This document shows, piece after piece, positions 40,385-50,960 of a DNA stretch of 64,000 bases. A program made the translations under genes and the position numbers. How positions within the stretch are numbered: the first letter of the stretch is position 1; each line of letters opens with the position of its first letter. The notes under the pieces are model-generated. The model was not told the origin of the DNA. It ran no database searches and saw nothing but the letters and a program-made list of their open reading frames with translations. This stretch comes from Brassica napus (lineage: Eukaryota; Streptophyta; Magnoliopsida; Brassicales; Brassicaceae), in NCBI RefSeq assembly GCF_020379485.1, contig NW_026014884.1, positions 372,001 to 436,000 on the forward strand, given 5' to 3'.

Positions 40385-43300
40385 ATGGAAGACAAGAACA
40401 AGACTTTGACGGTTCCGGTTACGTTGAAAGGGGGTGGGAACTACTTGCTGTGGTCTCCCCTGGTGAAAGCTGCAGTTGGGAGCAAGGGTTTGTGGAGTCA
40501 CATCTCAGATGGAACTCCAAAGCCAGTTTCTACGGAGGGAGAAGGCGGTCAAGAGCTGATGGTAGCGGACCAAGAGAAGTGGGATCAAGACGACTTGAAG
40601 GTGTTGACAGTTCTTCATGGGTCGCTTGAAGCTTCAATCTTGGAGGCCTACAGCTACTGTGAGACGCCAAAAGACCTGTGGGATACTCTTCAAAAGGTCT
40701 ATGGGAACACATCCAATCTGAGCCGGGTGTTTGAGTTGAAGAGATCAATCAACACACTTGCGCAAGAAGAGGTTGAGTTCACAAAGCATTTGGGAAAGTT
40801 CAGAGCCTTATGGTCTGAACTAGAAATGCTGAGACCCAACACCACTGATCATGACACTCTTATGGAGAGGAGGGCTCAAGATCAAGTGTTTGGGCTGTTG
40901 CTGACATTGAACCCTATCTTTAACGATCTGATCAAACACATACTGAGGTCTCCAAAGCTACCATCACTTGAAGATGTGTGCGCTCAGATACAGAAAGAAG
41001 AAGGGTCAGTGGGGCTGTTTGGAGGAAAGGGGGAGCTCACCTTAGCTAACCATGCGGATGGAGCTCAAGCAAACAAAGCGGCATACAAGAGTGAGGAGAG
41101 GAAGTTTGGGGGCAACTGTGATCATTGCAAGAAGCTAGGTCACAAAAGGAGCCAGTGCTGGATCCTACATCCTCATCTCAAGCCAGCTAAGTTCATGAAA
41201 GATAGAGAGGCAAGGGCGCACCTATCTAATGAAGGAGGAGAAGCTAGCTCATCCGGGGCTGGCTCAGCAATGCGTGAGGGTGAGGGGAGAGCCTTAACTA
41301 CTCAGCACACACCCTTGAGGAGCACTGAAGGCGAGTTGATCCGGAGATCAGACATAGACGCCCTCATCAAAGCTCTCAAGGAGAATGGTAACTGTATTGG
41401 AAATAACCCTTGTTACTCTCTTGCTGCATCATATCTAGATAGGACTTGTGCTCATCTCAGTAGTGATCCTGAATTCAAGTTAAGTGGTGCATCTAGATTA
41501 AATAACCTGAGACAACCTAGTACCTTTGCTGCGCATAATGTAATAAAACCACTGATTGTAGATTCAGGTGCTTCCCATCACATGATTAGTGATAATAGCT
41601 TGATTAAAGACATAGAACCTGCTCAGGGTCATGTAATGATTGCTAATGGTGATAGGATTGCAATAACAGGAATAGGAAATCTAAAACTGTTTAATAAAGA
41701 GTCTAGAGCTCTTTATATGCCTGAATTCACATCAAACTTGTTATCTGTTAAGAAATGCACTACTGATTTACATTGCAATGTTATATTCAGTCCTAATGAT
41801 GTGAAGTTTCAGGATATTGAGACAAGTAAGATGATTGGCAAAGGAGTGACAAAGGGAGAACTCTATATGCTAGAAGACTTAGCTCCTATTTCCAGTTCAA
41901 TTTGCTCGTTTAGTTCTAGTTCAAGTATCAATAATGATGCATTATGGCATGCTAGATTAGGTCATCCACATGTTAGAGCCTTAAGCTTAATGTTACCAGG
42001 TGTCATGTTTAAAAATAATGATTGTGAGGCATGTATTTTGGGAAAACATTGTAAGACTGTCTTTAAGAAATCAAGTACTATCTATGAGAAGTGTTTTGAC
42101 CTTGTACATTCTGATGTATGGACTGCTCCTTGCTTATCTAGAGAAAACTATAAGTACTTTGTCACATTCATTGATGAAAAATCGAAATACACCTGGATAA
42201 CACTTATAAAGACTAAGGATAGAGTTCTTGAAGCATTTAAGAATTTTCAGACTTATGTAACTAACCAGTACAATGCTAAGCTTAAGATTTTCAGATCAGA
42301 TAATGGTGGAGAATACACAAGTCATGCCTTCAAGCAACATCTGGCTCTACATGGGATTCTACATCAAACAAGCTGTCCTTATACTCCACAACAGAATGGG
42401 GTTGCGGAGAGAAAGAATAGACACCTAATGGAAGTAGCTAGATCCATGATGTTCCAAACCAATGCACCTAAGAGATTTTGGAGTGATGCTGTACAAGCTG
42501 CGTGCTATTTGATCAACCGGGTGCCTACAAGAATCTTGGAAGATCAGTCACCGTTTGAAGTATTGAACAAGACCAAGCCATCTCTAAGTCATCTTAAAGT
42601 GTTTGGGTGTTTGTGTTATGTACTTGTCCCCGGGGAGATGAGAAACAAGTTGGAACCGAGGAGTACAAAAGCAATGTTTGTGGGATACTCAACTACTCAA
42701 AAGGGGTATAAATGCTTTGATCCAGAATCAAGAAGAGTTCTGGTATCAAGAGATGTCAAGTTCATTGAAACAAGAGGATACTATGAAGAAAGGAGCTGGG
42801 AAGATCTGAAGGATCTAGCTCAAACATCTGATAAGGCTACAAGCCTTAGGATGATCTTAGAGGGTCTTGGGATTAATCTAACCCAGGATCCAAAGGCGCA
42901 AGAGACGCCTACTAGGAATGAAGCTGAAGAAACATCCCACATTGATCATGAGGGGGAAGACAAGTCTGAGGCGGTACATGAAGAAGGAAGAGACTCAGCT
43001 AGTCATGATCAAAGTGGGATCAATGATGAAGAGTCAAGTGAAGTAAGGGATCAAAGTGGAGGTACACCACTTGTACCTGAAGAAGAGGAAGAAGAAATGG
43101 AGAACATGACTAGTGCTCCAGTTGTGGAGAGTGTGCCTGCGCCTCTGAGGAGGAGTACAAGAGTAAGGAAAGATCCATCTAACTGGGCAAACACCAGGGT
43201 CTACTACAATGCACAAGCAGTAGCTCATCCAAGTCAGGCAGTGTGCTCTTTTGCCGAGTTTCCAAGGGATCATTGTGCATTCATAACAAGTCTGGATGAG

Positions 43301-44857
43301 AGCTACATACCAAGAACGTATGAGGAGGCTATAAAGGATGAAGACTGGAGGAACTCAGTTGCGGATGAGTCTGATGCTATGATCAAGAATGGGACTTGGT
43401 ATGAGAGTGAGCTGCCTAAAGGGAAGAGAGCAGTGTCATGTAAATGGATATTTACAATCAAGTATAGACCAGATGGGACAGTTGATAGGAAGAAGACCAG
43501 GCTTGTGGCTAGAGGGTTTACACAGACATATGGAGAGGACTACATAGACACATTTGCTCCAGTGGCTAAGCTGCACACCATCCGAATCATCTTATCAATT
43601 GCTACCAACCTTGAATGGGGATTGTGGCAAATGGATGTGAAGAATGCATTTCTACAAGGGGAACTTGAAGATGAAGTGTATATGCAGCCTCCTCCGGGTC
43701 TTGAGAGTCTTGTGAAGCCAGGGAATGTCCTAAGGTTGAAGAAGGCTATCTATGGATTGAAGCAATCACCTAGAGCCTGGTATCACAAGCTGAGTACTAC
43801 ACTGAATGGAAAAGGCTTCAGGAAGTCTGAACTAGACCATACTTTGTTCACTCTAAACACAACCTCAGGTATCATCTGTCTATTGGTCTATGTTGATGAT
43901 ATTATCATTACTGGTAGTGATAAGGTTGGAATACAAGAAACCAAAGACTATCTCAAATCTGTGTTTGAAATAAAAGATCTTGGAGAGATGAAATACTTTC
44001 TTGGGATTGAGATTTGTAGATCCAAGGAAGGATTATTCATGTCCCAAAGAAAATATACACTTGATCTTTTGAAAGATGCAGATAAACTCGGAGGACAAAC
44101 CGCGAAGATGCCGATGGAAGATGGGTACAAAGTACCAAGAGAGGGGGAGCTTGAAGACAGCAAGCTGTTCCATGACCCTAAGCTTTATAGGAAGCTAGTG
44201 GGTAAGCTAATCTACCTAACAATCACACGACCTGATATCTGCTTTGCTGTGAATCAGGTGAGTCAACACATGCAAGCTCCAAAGGATCACCATTGGAGAA
44301 TGGTAGATAGAGTTCTAAGCTACCTCAACGGATCACCAAGCCAAGGAGTCTGGATGGGATGCAATGGGAGTACAGAAGTAGTTGGCTACTGTGATGCAGA
44401 TTGGGCTGGAGATAGAGCAGACAGAAGATCTACAACAGGTTACTGCACCTTCATTGGAGGGAACCTTGTGACTTGGAAGAGCAAGAAGCAGAAGGTGGTC
44501 TCTTGTTCTAGTGCGGAGGCAGAGTATAGAGCAATGCTGAAGCTCACTAATGAGTTGGTATGGATCAAGGGGATCTTGAAGCACATTGAGATTGAGCAAG
44601 TGGCGCCAATGACAATGCATTGTGATAACCAAGCAGCAATCCACATTGCCTCCAACTCAGTCTTCCATGAGAGAACCAAGCACATTGAAGTGGATTGTCA
44701 CAAAGTGAGGCAGATGATAGTTTTGGGAGTGATTCTGCCATGCTACACAAGGAGTGAAGATCAACTGGCTGATGTATTCACAAAAGCGGCAAGAATGAAG
44801 ACAATGGAGTCCATCTACATCAGGTTGGGACTCGTTGATCTGTCACCAAGGAGCTGA
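40385..44857 (+). CDS. E10 Gag-Pol polyprotein, unbroken (1,490 aa)
   Basis: The ATG at 40385 follows the PBS by 75 nt and starts MEDKNKTLTVPVTLKG. Gag occupies about 1-240. The CCHC knuckle is C245, C248, H253 and C258. Protease DSGA begins at D393. Integrase has its HHCC site near 522-550 and the triad D577, D639 and E675. The acidic linker is at about 840-920, LRRSTR at about 921, RT YVDD at 1169-1172, and RNase H ends GLVDLSPRS. No catalytic residue is missing and there is no stop or frameshift. The Gag N-terminus is closer to that of E11 (VPVTLKG and YLLWS are shared) than to E4, which makes E10-like elements possible partners of the Gag-only family. Confidence 0.97.
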   Translation: MEDKNKTLTVPVTLKGGGNYLLWSPLVKAAVGSKGLWSHISDGTPKPVSTEGEGGQELMVADQEKWDQDDLKVLTVLHGSLEASILEAYSYCETPKDLWDTLQKVYGNTSNLSRVFELKRSINTLAQEEVEFTKHLGKFRALWSELEMLRPNTTDHDTLMERRAQDQVFGLLLTLNPIFNDLIKHILRSPKLPSLEDVCAQIQKEEGSVGLFGGKGELTLANHADGAQANKAAYKSEERKFGGNCDHCKKLGHKRSQCWILHPHLKPAKFMKDREARAHLSNEGGEASSSGAGSAMREGEGRALTTQHTPLRSTEGELIRRSDIDALIKALKENGNCIGNNPCYSLAASYLDRTCAHLSSDPEFKLSGASRLNNLRQPSTFAAHNVIKPLIVDSGASHHMISDNSLIKDIEPAQGHVMIANGDRIAITGIGNLKLFNKESRALYMPEFTSNLLSVKKCTTDLHCNVIFSPNDVKFQDIETSKMIGKGVTKGELYMLEDLAPISSSICSFSSSSSINNDALWHARLGHPHVRALSLMLPGVMFKNNDCEACILGKHCKTVFKKSSTIYEKCFDLVHSDVWTAPCLSRENYKYFVTFIDEKSKYTWITLIKTKDRVLEAFKNFQTYVTNQYNAKLKIFRSDNGGEYTSHAFKQHLALHGILHQTSCPYTPQQNGVAERKNRHLMEVARSMMFQTNAPKRFWSDAVQAACYLINRVPTRILEDQSPFEVLNKTKPSLSHLKVFGCLCYVLVPGEMRNKLEPRSTKAMFVGYSTTQKGYKCFDPESRRVLVSRDVKFIETRGYYEERSWEDLKDLAQTSDKATSLRMILEGLGINLTQDPKAQETPTRNEAEETSHIDHEGEDKSEAVHEEGRDSASHDQSGINDEESSEVRDQSGGTPLVPEEEEEEMENMTSAPVVESVPAPLRRSTRVRKDPSNWANTRVYYNAQAVAHPSQAVCSFAEFPRDHCAFITSLDESYIPRTYEEAIKDEDWRNSVADESDAMIKNGTWYESELPKGKRAVSCKWIFTIKYRPDGTVDRKKTRLVARGFTQTYGEDYIDTFAPVAKLHTIRIILSIATNLEWGLWQMDVKNAFLQGELEDEVYMQPPPGLESLVKPGNVLRLKKAIYGLKQSPRAWYHKLSTTLNGKGFRKSELDHTLFTLNTTSGIICLLVYVDDIIITGSDKVGIQETKDYLKSVFEIKDLGEMKYFLGIEICRSKEGLFMSQRKYTLDLLKDADKLGGQTAKMPMEDGYKVPREGELEDSKLFHDPKLYRKLVGKLIYLTITRPDICFAVNQVSQHMQAPKDHHWRMVDRVLSYLNGSPSQGVWMGCNGSTEVVGYCDADWAGDRADRRSTTGYCTFIGGNLVTWKSKKQKVVSCSSAEAEYRAMLKLTNELVWIKGILKHIEIEQVAPMTMHCDNQAAIHIASNSVFHERTKHIEVDCHKVRQMIVLGVILPCYTRSEDQLADVFTKAARMKTMESIYIRLGLVDLSPRS

Positions 44858-44994
44858 GCCCCTTACTATGAGGTCTTTACTCTTTTTCCCTCATCAAAGT
44901 TTTGTCCCAATGGGTTTTCTTTGGTGAGGTTTTTAATGAGGAAGATCTCATAGTGTCCAAGCTTAGACTTCACAAAGCTAAGCTTGAGGGGGAG

Positions 44995-45576
44995 TGTTGA
45001 GAAGAGTTGAGTATACAAGTGTGAAGTACAAAGGGGTTAAGACTGAAGAGAGTATGTTAAGCATTGGTGTGATGGGAGAGGTTCATATTGGCTTGACCGT
45101 ACAAGGCCGTACAAGGCCGTACGGTCCGTACACATTCAGACAAGTGAAACCTTGACCGCGGTTACAAGGAGTTACCCGTGTAACTTATGGGAAGAGAAGG
45201 GGCTTTGGCTGATGAAATAAGACCGTTGGAGGATAAGAGAGGCGCGGCTTTACAGGCTGGCACAGCTGGAAAGGCAAGAGCATCTTTGTCCAAGATCCTA
45301 GATGCTCCAAGCATGTGGGAACGCTGATTGGCCGAGTTAAAGAGATCTTATCCTAACCTTGTTGACTTCACATGCTTAGCTCTCCTTTATGATTTCGAAA
45401 ACCCTACTGATCTCTCACTATATATTGTAACTCTTGTCATTAATAATAAACATACAGTTCTGAGTTTCCCTTTCTCTTATCATACTCTCTCAATCATGAT
45501 TCTACACTAAACTCTTCATAATCTCTCATAATCTACCCAAGTTCTATCTTAATCATTTCATTCTTAGATTCTTATA
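44995..45576 (+). repeat. 3' LTR of E10 (582 bp)
   Basis: It follows CTTGAGGGGGAG and ends TTCTTATA before the target duplication ACTAG. By eye it is identical to the 5' LTR. Confidence 0.94.
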
Positions 45577-45581
45577 ACTAG

Positions 45582-46851
45582 GACATGTTAGTCCATAATC
45601 TACAGGAAGTGTAGTGTGATAGAATATGCAATGAGAGATGGCCATTGCATAATACCATTGGACATATCTAGTCCTTAGTCTACAGGAAGTGTAGCATGGG
45701 TCATTATGCAATGAGAGGTGTGTCTTGTGAGACTCTCTATGGTGATTCAAACACCCTAGTTCCTGGTTAAGGAAGAGAGTAAACTCACAAGAAGAAAGCT
45801 ATCATGAAAGATGATAGTTATTAGACCATGGAGATGCATAGGATCATCACAAGCTTAGCTCCTTCTAGTCTCGGTTCTAAGCTTGAGGGGGAGTCTTAAT
45901 GCATATGATCCATGGTCAGTAATAAGTCTTTTGCAAAAGCTTCTACAAGGATCATCAACCGGACCAAGTCAGTGGCGTGTCTAGGCAAGAGGCTGTTCAG
46001 AGCAGCCTTGGCGAGTGAGGAAGAAGGCTCTCCATCAATGCGGCTTCAATGAGAGGTGATTGAGGAGAAGCTGATGAATCCATTCTGCCTTTCCAAGAAG
46101 TTGATGATGCCATGAAGATGGTGCATTGGCCGAGTTAGGAAACTCACAAAAACACAAGGGAAGTTCCCTTAGACTTTTAAACTCTTTCTTCAAATCTTCT
46201 TCATTCATCTTATTCATTGCTTGTGCGTGAAAAGATACTTAAAATGATTATGATTGAATTGTGAGATTGTGTGCATCAAGTGTGATGCAGGATATTCATT
46301 TTCTTGGTTTTGATAGGTACTGATGCACCTTTGGGATAATGTATCAGGTACCATTGCTTGATGCCTCATTAAACAGTTTCGGGTCATCTCTTAGCTTCTC
46401 TAAAGAGGCTGTAAGTCTGTTGAGAGGGGGAGATTCCAAACCTGGTCGATGAAGAAGGCAAGCCGTGTGTGAAGTGATTGATCAGCCTCACTGGTGTTTT
46501 GAAGATGATCTGGTCGTGTCCTAGCTTCTCTAAGATGGCTGTGAAGTCAGTTGAGAGGGGGAGACTTCAAACCGGTTCCATGAAGAGGTGAAGCTGAAGT
46601 GTGAAGTGTAGGCAAAGTTGTGAAGAGTTGCTGCACCTATTAGGCCGTGATCCAGAGCTTCTTGTGTCTAACCACATTGGTTCTAAGGCACAAGAGCTCA
46701 CTGGCCAATCCCTAGGCTTTGGAGAGCTCTACTCTTTTTCCCTTGCAAGGTTTTGTCCCAATGGGTTTTCCTTGTAAGGTTTTTAATGAGGGAGACTCTT
46801 CAGAGTTCCAAGCTTGGCTTAGGATCTCCTAAAGTCAAGCTTGAGGGGGAG
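45582..46851 (+). other. E9 non-coding interior, second block, with hairpins and polypurine tract
   Basis: It starts with two imperfect 79-bp-spaced repeats (45581-45659 and 45660-45725) containing TCTACAGGAAGTGTAG and ATGCAATGAGAG, shared with E11. A hairpin with covarying base pairs relative to E12 is at 45989-46009. The conserved 3' UTR stem is CCTTGCAAGG (46741-46750) with CCTTGTAAGG (46770-46779). The polypurine tract CTTGAGGGGGA ends next to the LTR at 46852. No coding potential is visible. Confidence 0.65.
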
Positions 46852-47874
46852 TGTTGACTTGAAGAGTGAAATGGGGCCAAAGGAGAAGTATGGAGGAGTT
46901 TGGGTCTGGTGCAAAGATAGGGACAAGATCTTAAGAGATTGTCTATCAAGGCTTCATGAGGATTTAGAGAAGTCTAGAAGAGTCATGAAGGCTGTACAAA
47001 GATAGTGTTTAAGTCCAGGAGGGACTTAGACACCATTTGGAGATAGTTGGGTGATGGTGCAAAGATAGGGCGTCCCGAGGTTCAGACGGTACGAACGGAC
47101 CGTGCAAAGTTAGGGCGACCCAAAGCATGATCTGGTTCATCTATTGAAGAAGCTTGGTGAACTTGTGCAAATATAGGGCGAGGTACGGACATCAGGTCCG
47201 TACCATCAACCGTACGGATGAGCAGGCCGTATCACTTTACCCGGATTGACCCGAAATGGAAATGTGCAAACTTAGGGAGCAAGGAGGAGTTATCTGAGCT
47301 TGTGACTGTTGGGAATGGATAAGAGAGGAGCTGGGCGTGACCTGTTGCTAGCTGGAAAGTAGCTGGTCAAAAGGTAAAGCACCTTTTGACCATGGAACAC
47401 CACAAGGCTCCATCTTATCCATCCATTTCAAACATGGGCAATCTGAACCATCCAAGCTTCTCTTACCAGATTCCTTTAGCCAATCAGAGACCATCACCAA
47501 GATTGTGAAGACCAGATCCAAGACTACATCCTAGCCATTCATTCTCAAGTCATTTTTAGCCATTAGATTAAGGGTTTATGATTGCAAACTTGTAAAGCCT
47601 ATATAAAGGCTATGTGTGGACATTTTTGTAACCTTTAAGTGAGTAAGGGGGTTTCCCTTCTCCTTCTCTAATCTGAAACACTTTCTCTTAGGCTCTCTAG
47701 TCTCTCATCCTGAATATCTATACACGTTCTCAGTCTGGTCACTAATCTCTTAAACACTTAGACACACAAACACTCATTAAACTTCCTTTCTCTCAAATCG
47801 CTTCCAAGCTCTCTCTCTCTCTTTACCCATTTGGGTTTCATACACATACAACCTGAGTACTCTTAAATCTCATA
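46852..47874 (+). repeat. 3' LTR of E9 (1,023 bp)
   Basis: It matches the 5' LTR with about seven substitutions and two 2-bp indels (TATATATAAA is TATATAAA here, at 47600-47607). It ends CTCATA before the target duplication TTCTA. Confidence 0.92.
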
Positions 47875-47879
47875 TTCTA

Positions 47880-48574
47880 CACCTCCTCCTCTTCCGGAAG
47901 CAGTCACTCCTACTCCCGGTTAGCCTCCATGAGCCCTCACTCCTACTCATGGTTAGCTTCTGGAAGCTCTCACTCCTACTCCCAGTTGGCTTCCATGAGC
48001 TCTCACTCCTACTCATGGTTAGCCTCTCATCATCTCTTATTATCTCATACGCCCTTCTTATAAGCACACAGATCTCTTCCATTTCCGGAAGCTGTTCCCC
48101 TCTTAGAACCATCTCCACCAGCCACCCATATGATGACTCCATGCTCGCCAAGAGCTTCAAGACCATCTCTTGCTCTGGTGTAGCCTCCCCATCCACATGG
48201 GATCTCAACCCTTGTAGTTCAACCCACAAGTGTTGTAGCTTCCTCACATGGTTATTGAACTCTTCTCTTCCTTGTTTAACTCCACTGATCACCTTCTTGA
48301 CTTCATACACTCTCCTAAGATTGATCTTGTTCTCATAAACATCTTCATTCTTCTCAAGCAGTGTACTTTCTTCAAGACTAAAGCAATCTCCACTTGTTTC
48401 TCTTGCTGTCTGATCTTTCTCAGCATCTTTACCCTTCAAAGACTCTTCCTTCTCATGGTTTCTCCAAACTCCACACCTTTTCAGAGTTGTTTTCATCTGT
48501 GAGAACCACCCCCACTCATTCCCTCTCTCTTTCTTCTCTTCACGCCTTGCTGTACCAGATTGAAGCAGCTCCAT
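47880..48574 (-). pseudogene. E8 Gag, SR-repeat type, cut off by E9
   Basis: The minus-strand ATG at 48574 (MELLQSGTARREEKK) opens a 232-codon frame nearly identical to the E2 Gag. It has the capsid-like part, then two SRSES-rich 22-residue repeats (47890-48025) and the basic end RKRRRCR, where E9 is inserted. There is no CCHC knuckle. The frame would continue into 35911 if E9 were absent. A Gag-only product of this length could still be translated, with a couple of extra codons from the E9 LTR. Confidence 0.88.
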
Positions 48575-48838
48575 TTCCTTTAGCCTAAAGCAACAACCTT
48601 TAGCCTAGATCTTCCCCCAAATGCTTCTAATCTCACACGCCAAGCTTACCAACCATCTAGACCGCTCTTCTGATCTTGTCAAACACCTAAAGGGACTCCC
48701 TTGAAGCTGACTCTGCAAAAGAAACACCAACAGACACAAACTTGAACTTTAAAGGATCTAGCTTTTGGAAAATGTCAAGAACACTCAAGAACACTCAAGA
48801 ACATTTAGAAAAACGAAATCACTCTCTCCTTTTCAAGC

Positions 48839-48856
48839 AACCTGGCTCTGATACCA
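48839..48856 (-). other. Primer-binding site of E8
   Basis: The plus strand reads AACCTGGCTCTGATACCA directly before the LTR at 48857, a perfect initiator-Met tRNA match on the minus strand. Confidence 0.92.
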
Positions 48857-49391
48857 TAAACACTTTTGTGTTTTAGAGAATGATTGAAACAACCAGAGAT
48901 ACTTAGATTCAAAGATTAAAGAGATTAAGAGATTAAGAGATTTTAGGGAGAGAATCAAGAGAGAGACTCAAAACTCCATTAATTATTAAAGATGAGGTTT
49001 ACAACATACTTATATGAGAGAGACAATCAATTTCGAAATCAATCAGATAAGGTAGAGGTTCAGGGCATGTGTAGTCAAAGAGAGCCATCCAAAAGCAGCC
49101 AATGGGAGTCTTCACATGCTTGATCCCTTTGGCATCTTTTACTAGATGCTGTCTACTTTCCAGCCTGTCTCCAGCCTTATCCAGCCCTAAACCTTATCCA
49201 GACTGCTCCTCCCTTATCCATACAGCTCCTTGGTCGTGGCTTTACTCTCCAATGTGAGCCAAGGTAACTTTCCAAGCTTTAACTTAGTTACCACAGTAAA
49301 ACCAAAGTTACTGTGGTAACTCCAAAGTTACTGTCTGTCTCAATCCTCATTCTCTATCAATGTAGTCACTCTTTATTACCTCATCTCAACA
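48857..49391 (-). repeat. 5' LTR of E8 (535 bp)
   Basis: It is the same length as the 3' LTR at 31646, with about two differences near the left end. It is followed by the target duplication ATTAG. Confidence 0.93.
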
Positions 49392-49396
49392 ATTAG

Positions 49397-50960
49397 GACA
49401 CCCTCATAATAAGACTTTAAAACTGATGTTGCCAGGTGTTTCCTTTGAGAATAATGATTGTGAAGCTTGTATTTTAGGCAAGCATTGTAAGACTGTCTTT
49501 ACTAAATCTACTACGGTTTATGAGAAGTGTTTTGATTTGATTCATTCTGATGTTTGGACTGCTCCTTGCTTATCTAGAGACAATCAAAAGTATTATGTAA
49601 CTTTCATTGATGAAAAATCCAAATACACCTGGTTAACTTTAATTCCAACCAAAGATAGGGTACTTGATGCATTTAAGAACTTTCAATCATATGTGACTAA
49701 CCATTATAATGCCAAGATAAAGATTTTCAGGTCAGATAATGGAGGAGAGTACACGGGACAAGCATTCAAGCTCCATCTATCTCAGCATGGAATCCTACAT
49801 CAGACAAGCTGTCCCTATACTCCACAACAGAATGGTGTGGCTGAGAGAAAGAATAGGCATCTGATGGAAGTGGCCAGGTCCATGATGTTTCAAACCAATG
49901 TACCCAAGAAGTTCTGGAGTGATGCGGTCACTACAGCTTGTTATCTCATCAACAGAACACCAACTCTGATTCTGCAAGGGTTATCACCATTTGAGGTATT
50001 GAACCGATATAAGCCCTCATTCGAACATATGAAGATCTTTGGGTGTTTGTGTTTTGTGATGGTACCGGGAGAATTAAGAAACAAGCTTGAAGCTAGGAGC
50101 TCCAAGGCAATGTTTGTTGGATACTCATCAAGTCAGAAAGGATACAAGTGCTATGATCCTAACACAAGGAGAGTGCTAGTATCTAGAGAAGTGAAGTTTG
50201 TGGAAGAAAAAGGATATTATGAGGAGCAGATTCAAGAAGATTTGAAAGATCTCACTTCAGATAGAGCTGCAACCTTGAGGATAATACTAGAAGGACTTGG
50301 AATCAATATGGATCAAGAACAGCAAGAAGTAAGAGGCACTACACCAATACCGAATCATCAGACGTCCAATCTTGAACATGAGGGGGGGGGAATGGAACAG
50401 AAACTCAAACTCAAAGTCATGAAGAGAGTTCTGGTTCTCATGATCAAGCTGTGGAGTCAAATGATCAACAAGAAGGAGCTGAAGCAAGTCAGCTAAGGGA
50501 TGAAAGAGCTGAAGCAAGTCAGCCAAGAGAAGAAAGTACACAAGAAGATGTACAAGACATGGAGTTACCGGCACAAGAAGGGCCAGTGTTGAGAAGAAGT
50601 ACAAGGCTGAGAAAGGATCCTTCCAGTTGGCTAAACACGAGAGTGTACTACAATGCTCAAGCTGTGAAGCATCCTACTCAGGCCGTTTGTTCTTTCTCTC
50701 AATATCCAGAAGCACATTGTGCATTCATGGTAAACTTAGATGAGAATCACATTCCAAGAAGCTATGAAGAGGCAATGGAGGATAAGGAATGGAAGGAATC
50801 AGTAGGAGCTGAGGCAGAAGCTATGATAAAGAATGATACATGGTTTGAAAGTGAACTACCAAAAGGGAAGAAGGCAGTATCTAGTAGATGGATCTTCACA
50901 ATCAAATACAAGGCTGATGGACAGATTGAGAGGAAGAAGACTAGATTAGTAGCAAGAGGG
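49397..50960 (+). pseudogene. E7 integrase, linker and start of RT, with a frameshift
   Basis: This continues the E7 frame after E8 (GHPHNKTLKLMLPGV), with the zinc-site cysteines (CEACILGKH) and the DDE motifs HSDVWTAPC, FRSDNGGEY and NGVAERKN. In the acidic linker a run of nine G at 50382-50390 replaces the seven G in E13, a +2 change that shifts the frame; the shifted product stops after LKQVS (50494-50496). The true frame resumes and continues through LRRSTRLRKDP and the RT start to VARG, where E11 is inserted. Confidence 0.92.

Larger units (their letters stand above)
39711..45576 (+). mobile_element. E10: complete copia retrotransposon, LTRs identical by eye (group A)
   Basis: E10 is inserted in E9 with the target duplication ACTAG (39706-39710 and 45577-45581). 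Both LTRs are 582 bp and I find no difference between them on reading through. A perfect PBS is at 40293-40310, followed by a leader (40311-40384), an unbroken 1,490-aa polyprotein, the 3' UTR hairpin (about 44888-44940) and a polypurine tract ending at 44994. As the innermost of five nested layers it is also the youngest in its stack. Of all elements here it is the best candidate for a currently mobile copy. Confidence 0.96.
35912..47874 (+). mobile_element. E9: non-autonomous long-LTR element carrying E10 (group C)
   Basis: E9 is a plus-strand element inserted in E8 with the target duplication TTCTA (35907-35911 and 47875-47879). Its LTRs are 1,027 and 1,023 bp, with about seven substitutions and two 2-bp indels between them. 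The PBS (36939-36956) is perfect and the polypurine tract ends at 46851. The interior is about 4.0 kb without E10 and has no protease, integrase, RT or RNase H, only a decayed Gag start near 37040. Its non-coding blocks are shared with E11 and E12. Intact ends and low LTR divergence show recent movement, which must have used enzymes from another element. Confidence 0.92.
31646..49391 (-). mobile_element. E8: copia retrotransposon carrying E9 and E10 (group B)
   Basis: E8 is a minus-strand element inserted in E7 integrase with the target duplication ATTAG (31641-31645 and 49392-49396). It has LTRs of 535 bp at both ends (31646-32180 and 48857-49391) differing at about two positions, a perfect PBS (48839-48856), a polypurine tract (32181-32194) and the 3' UTR hairpin (about 32245-32300). 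Its leader (48575-48838) shows nothing further except a small insertion relative to E2 around 48590. Its polyprotein is intact apart from E9, which sits between the Gag repeat region and protease. Confidence 0.93.
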
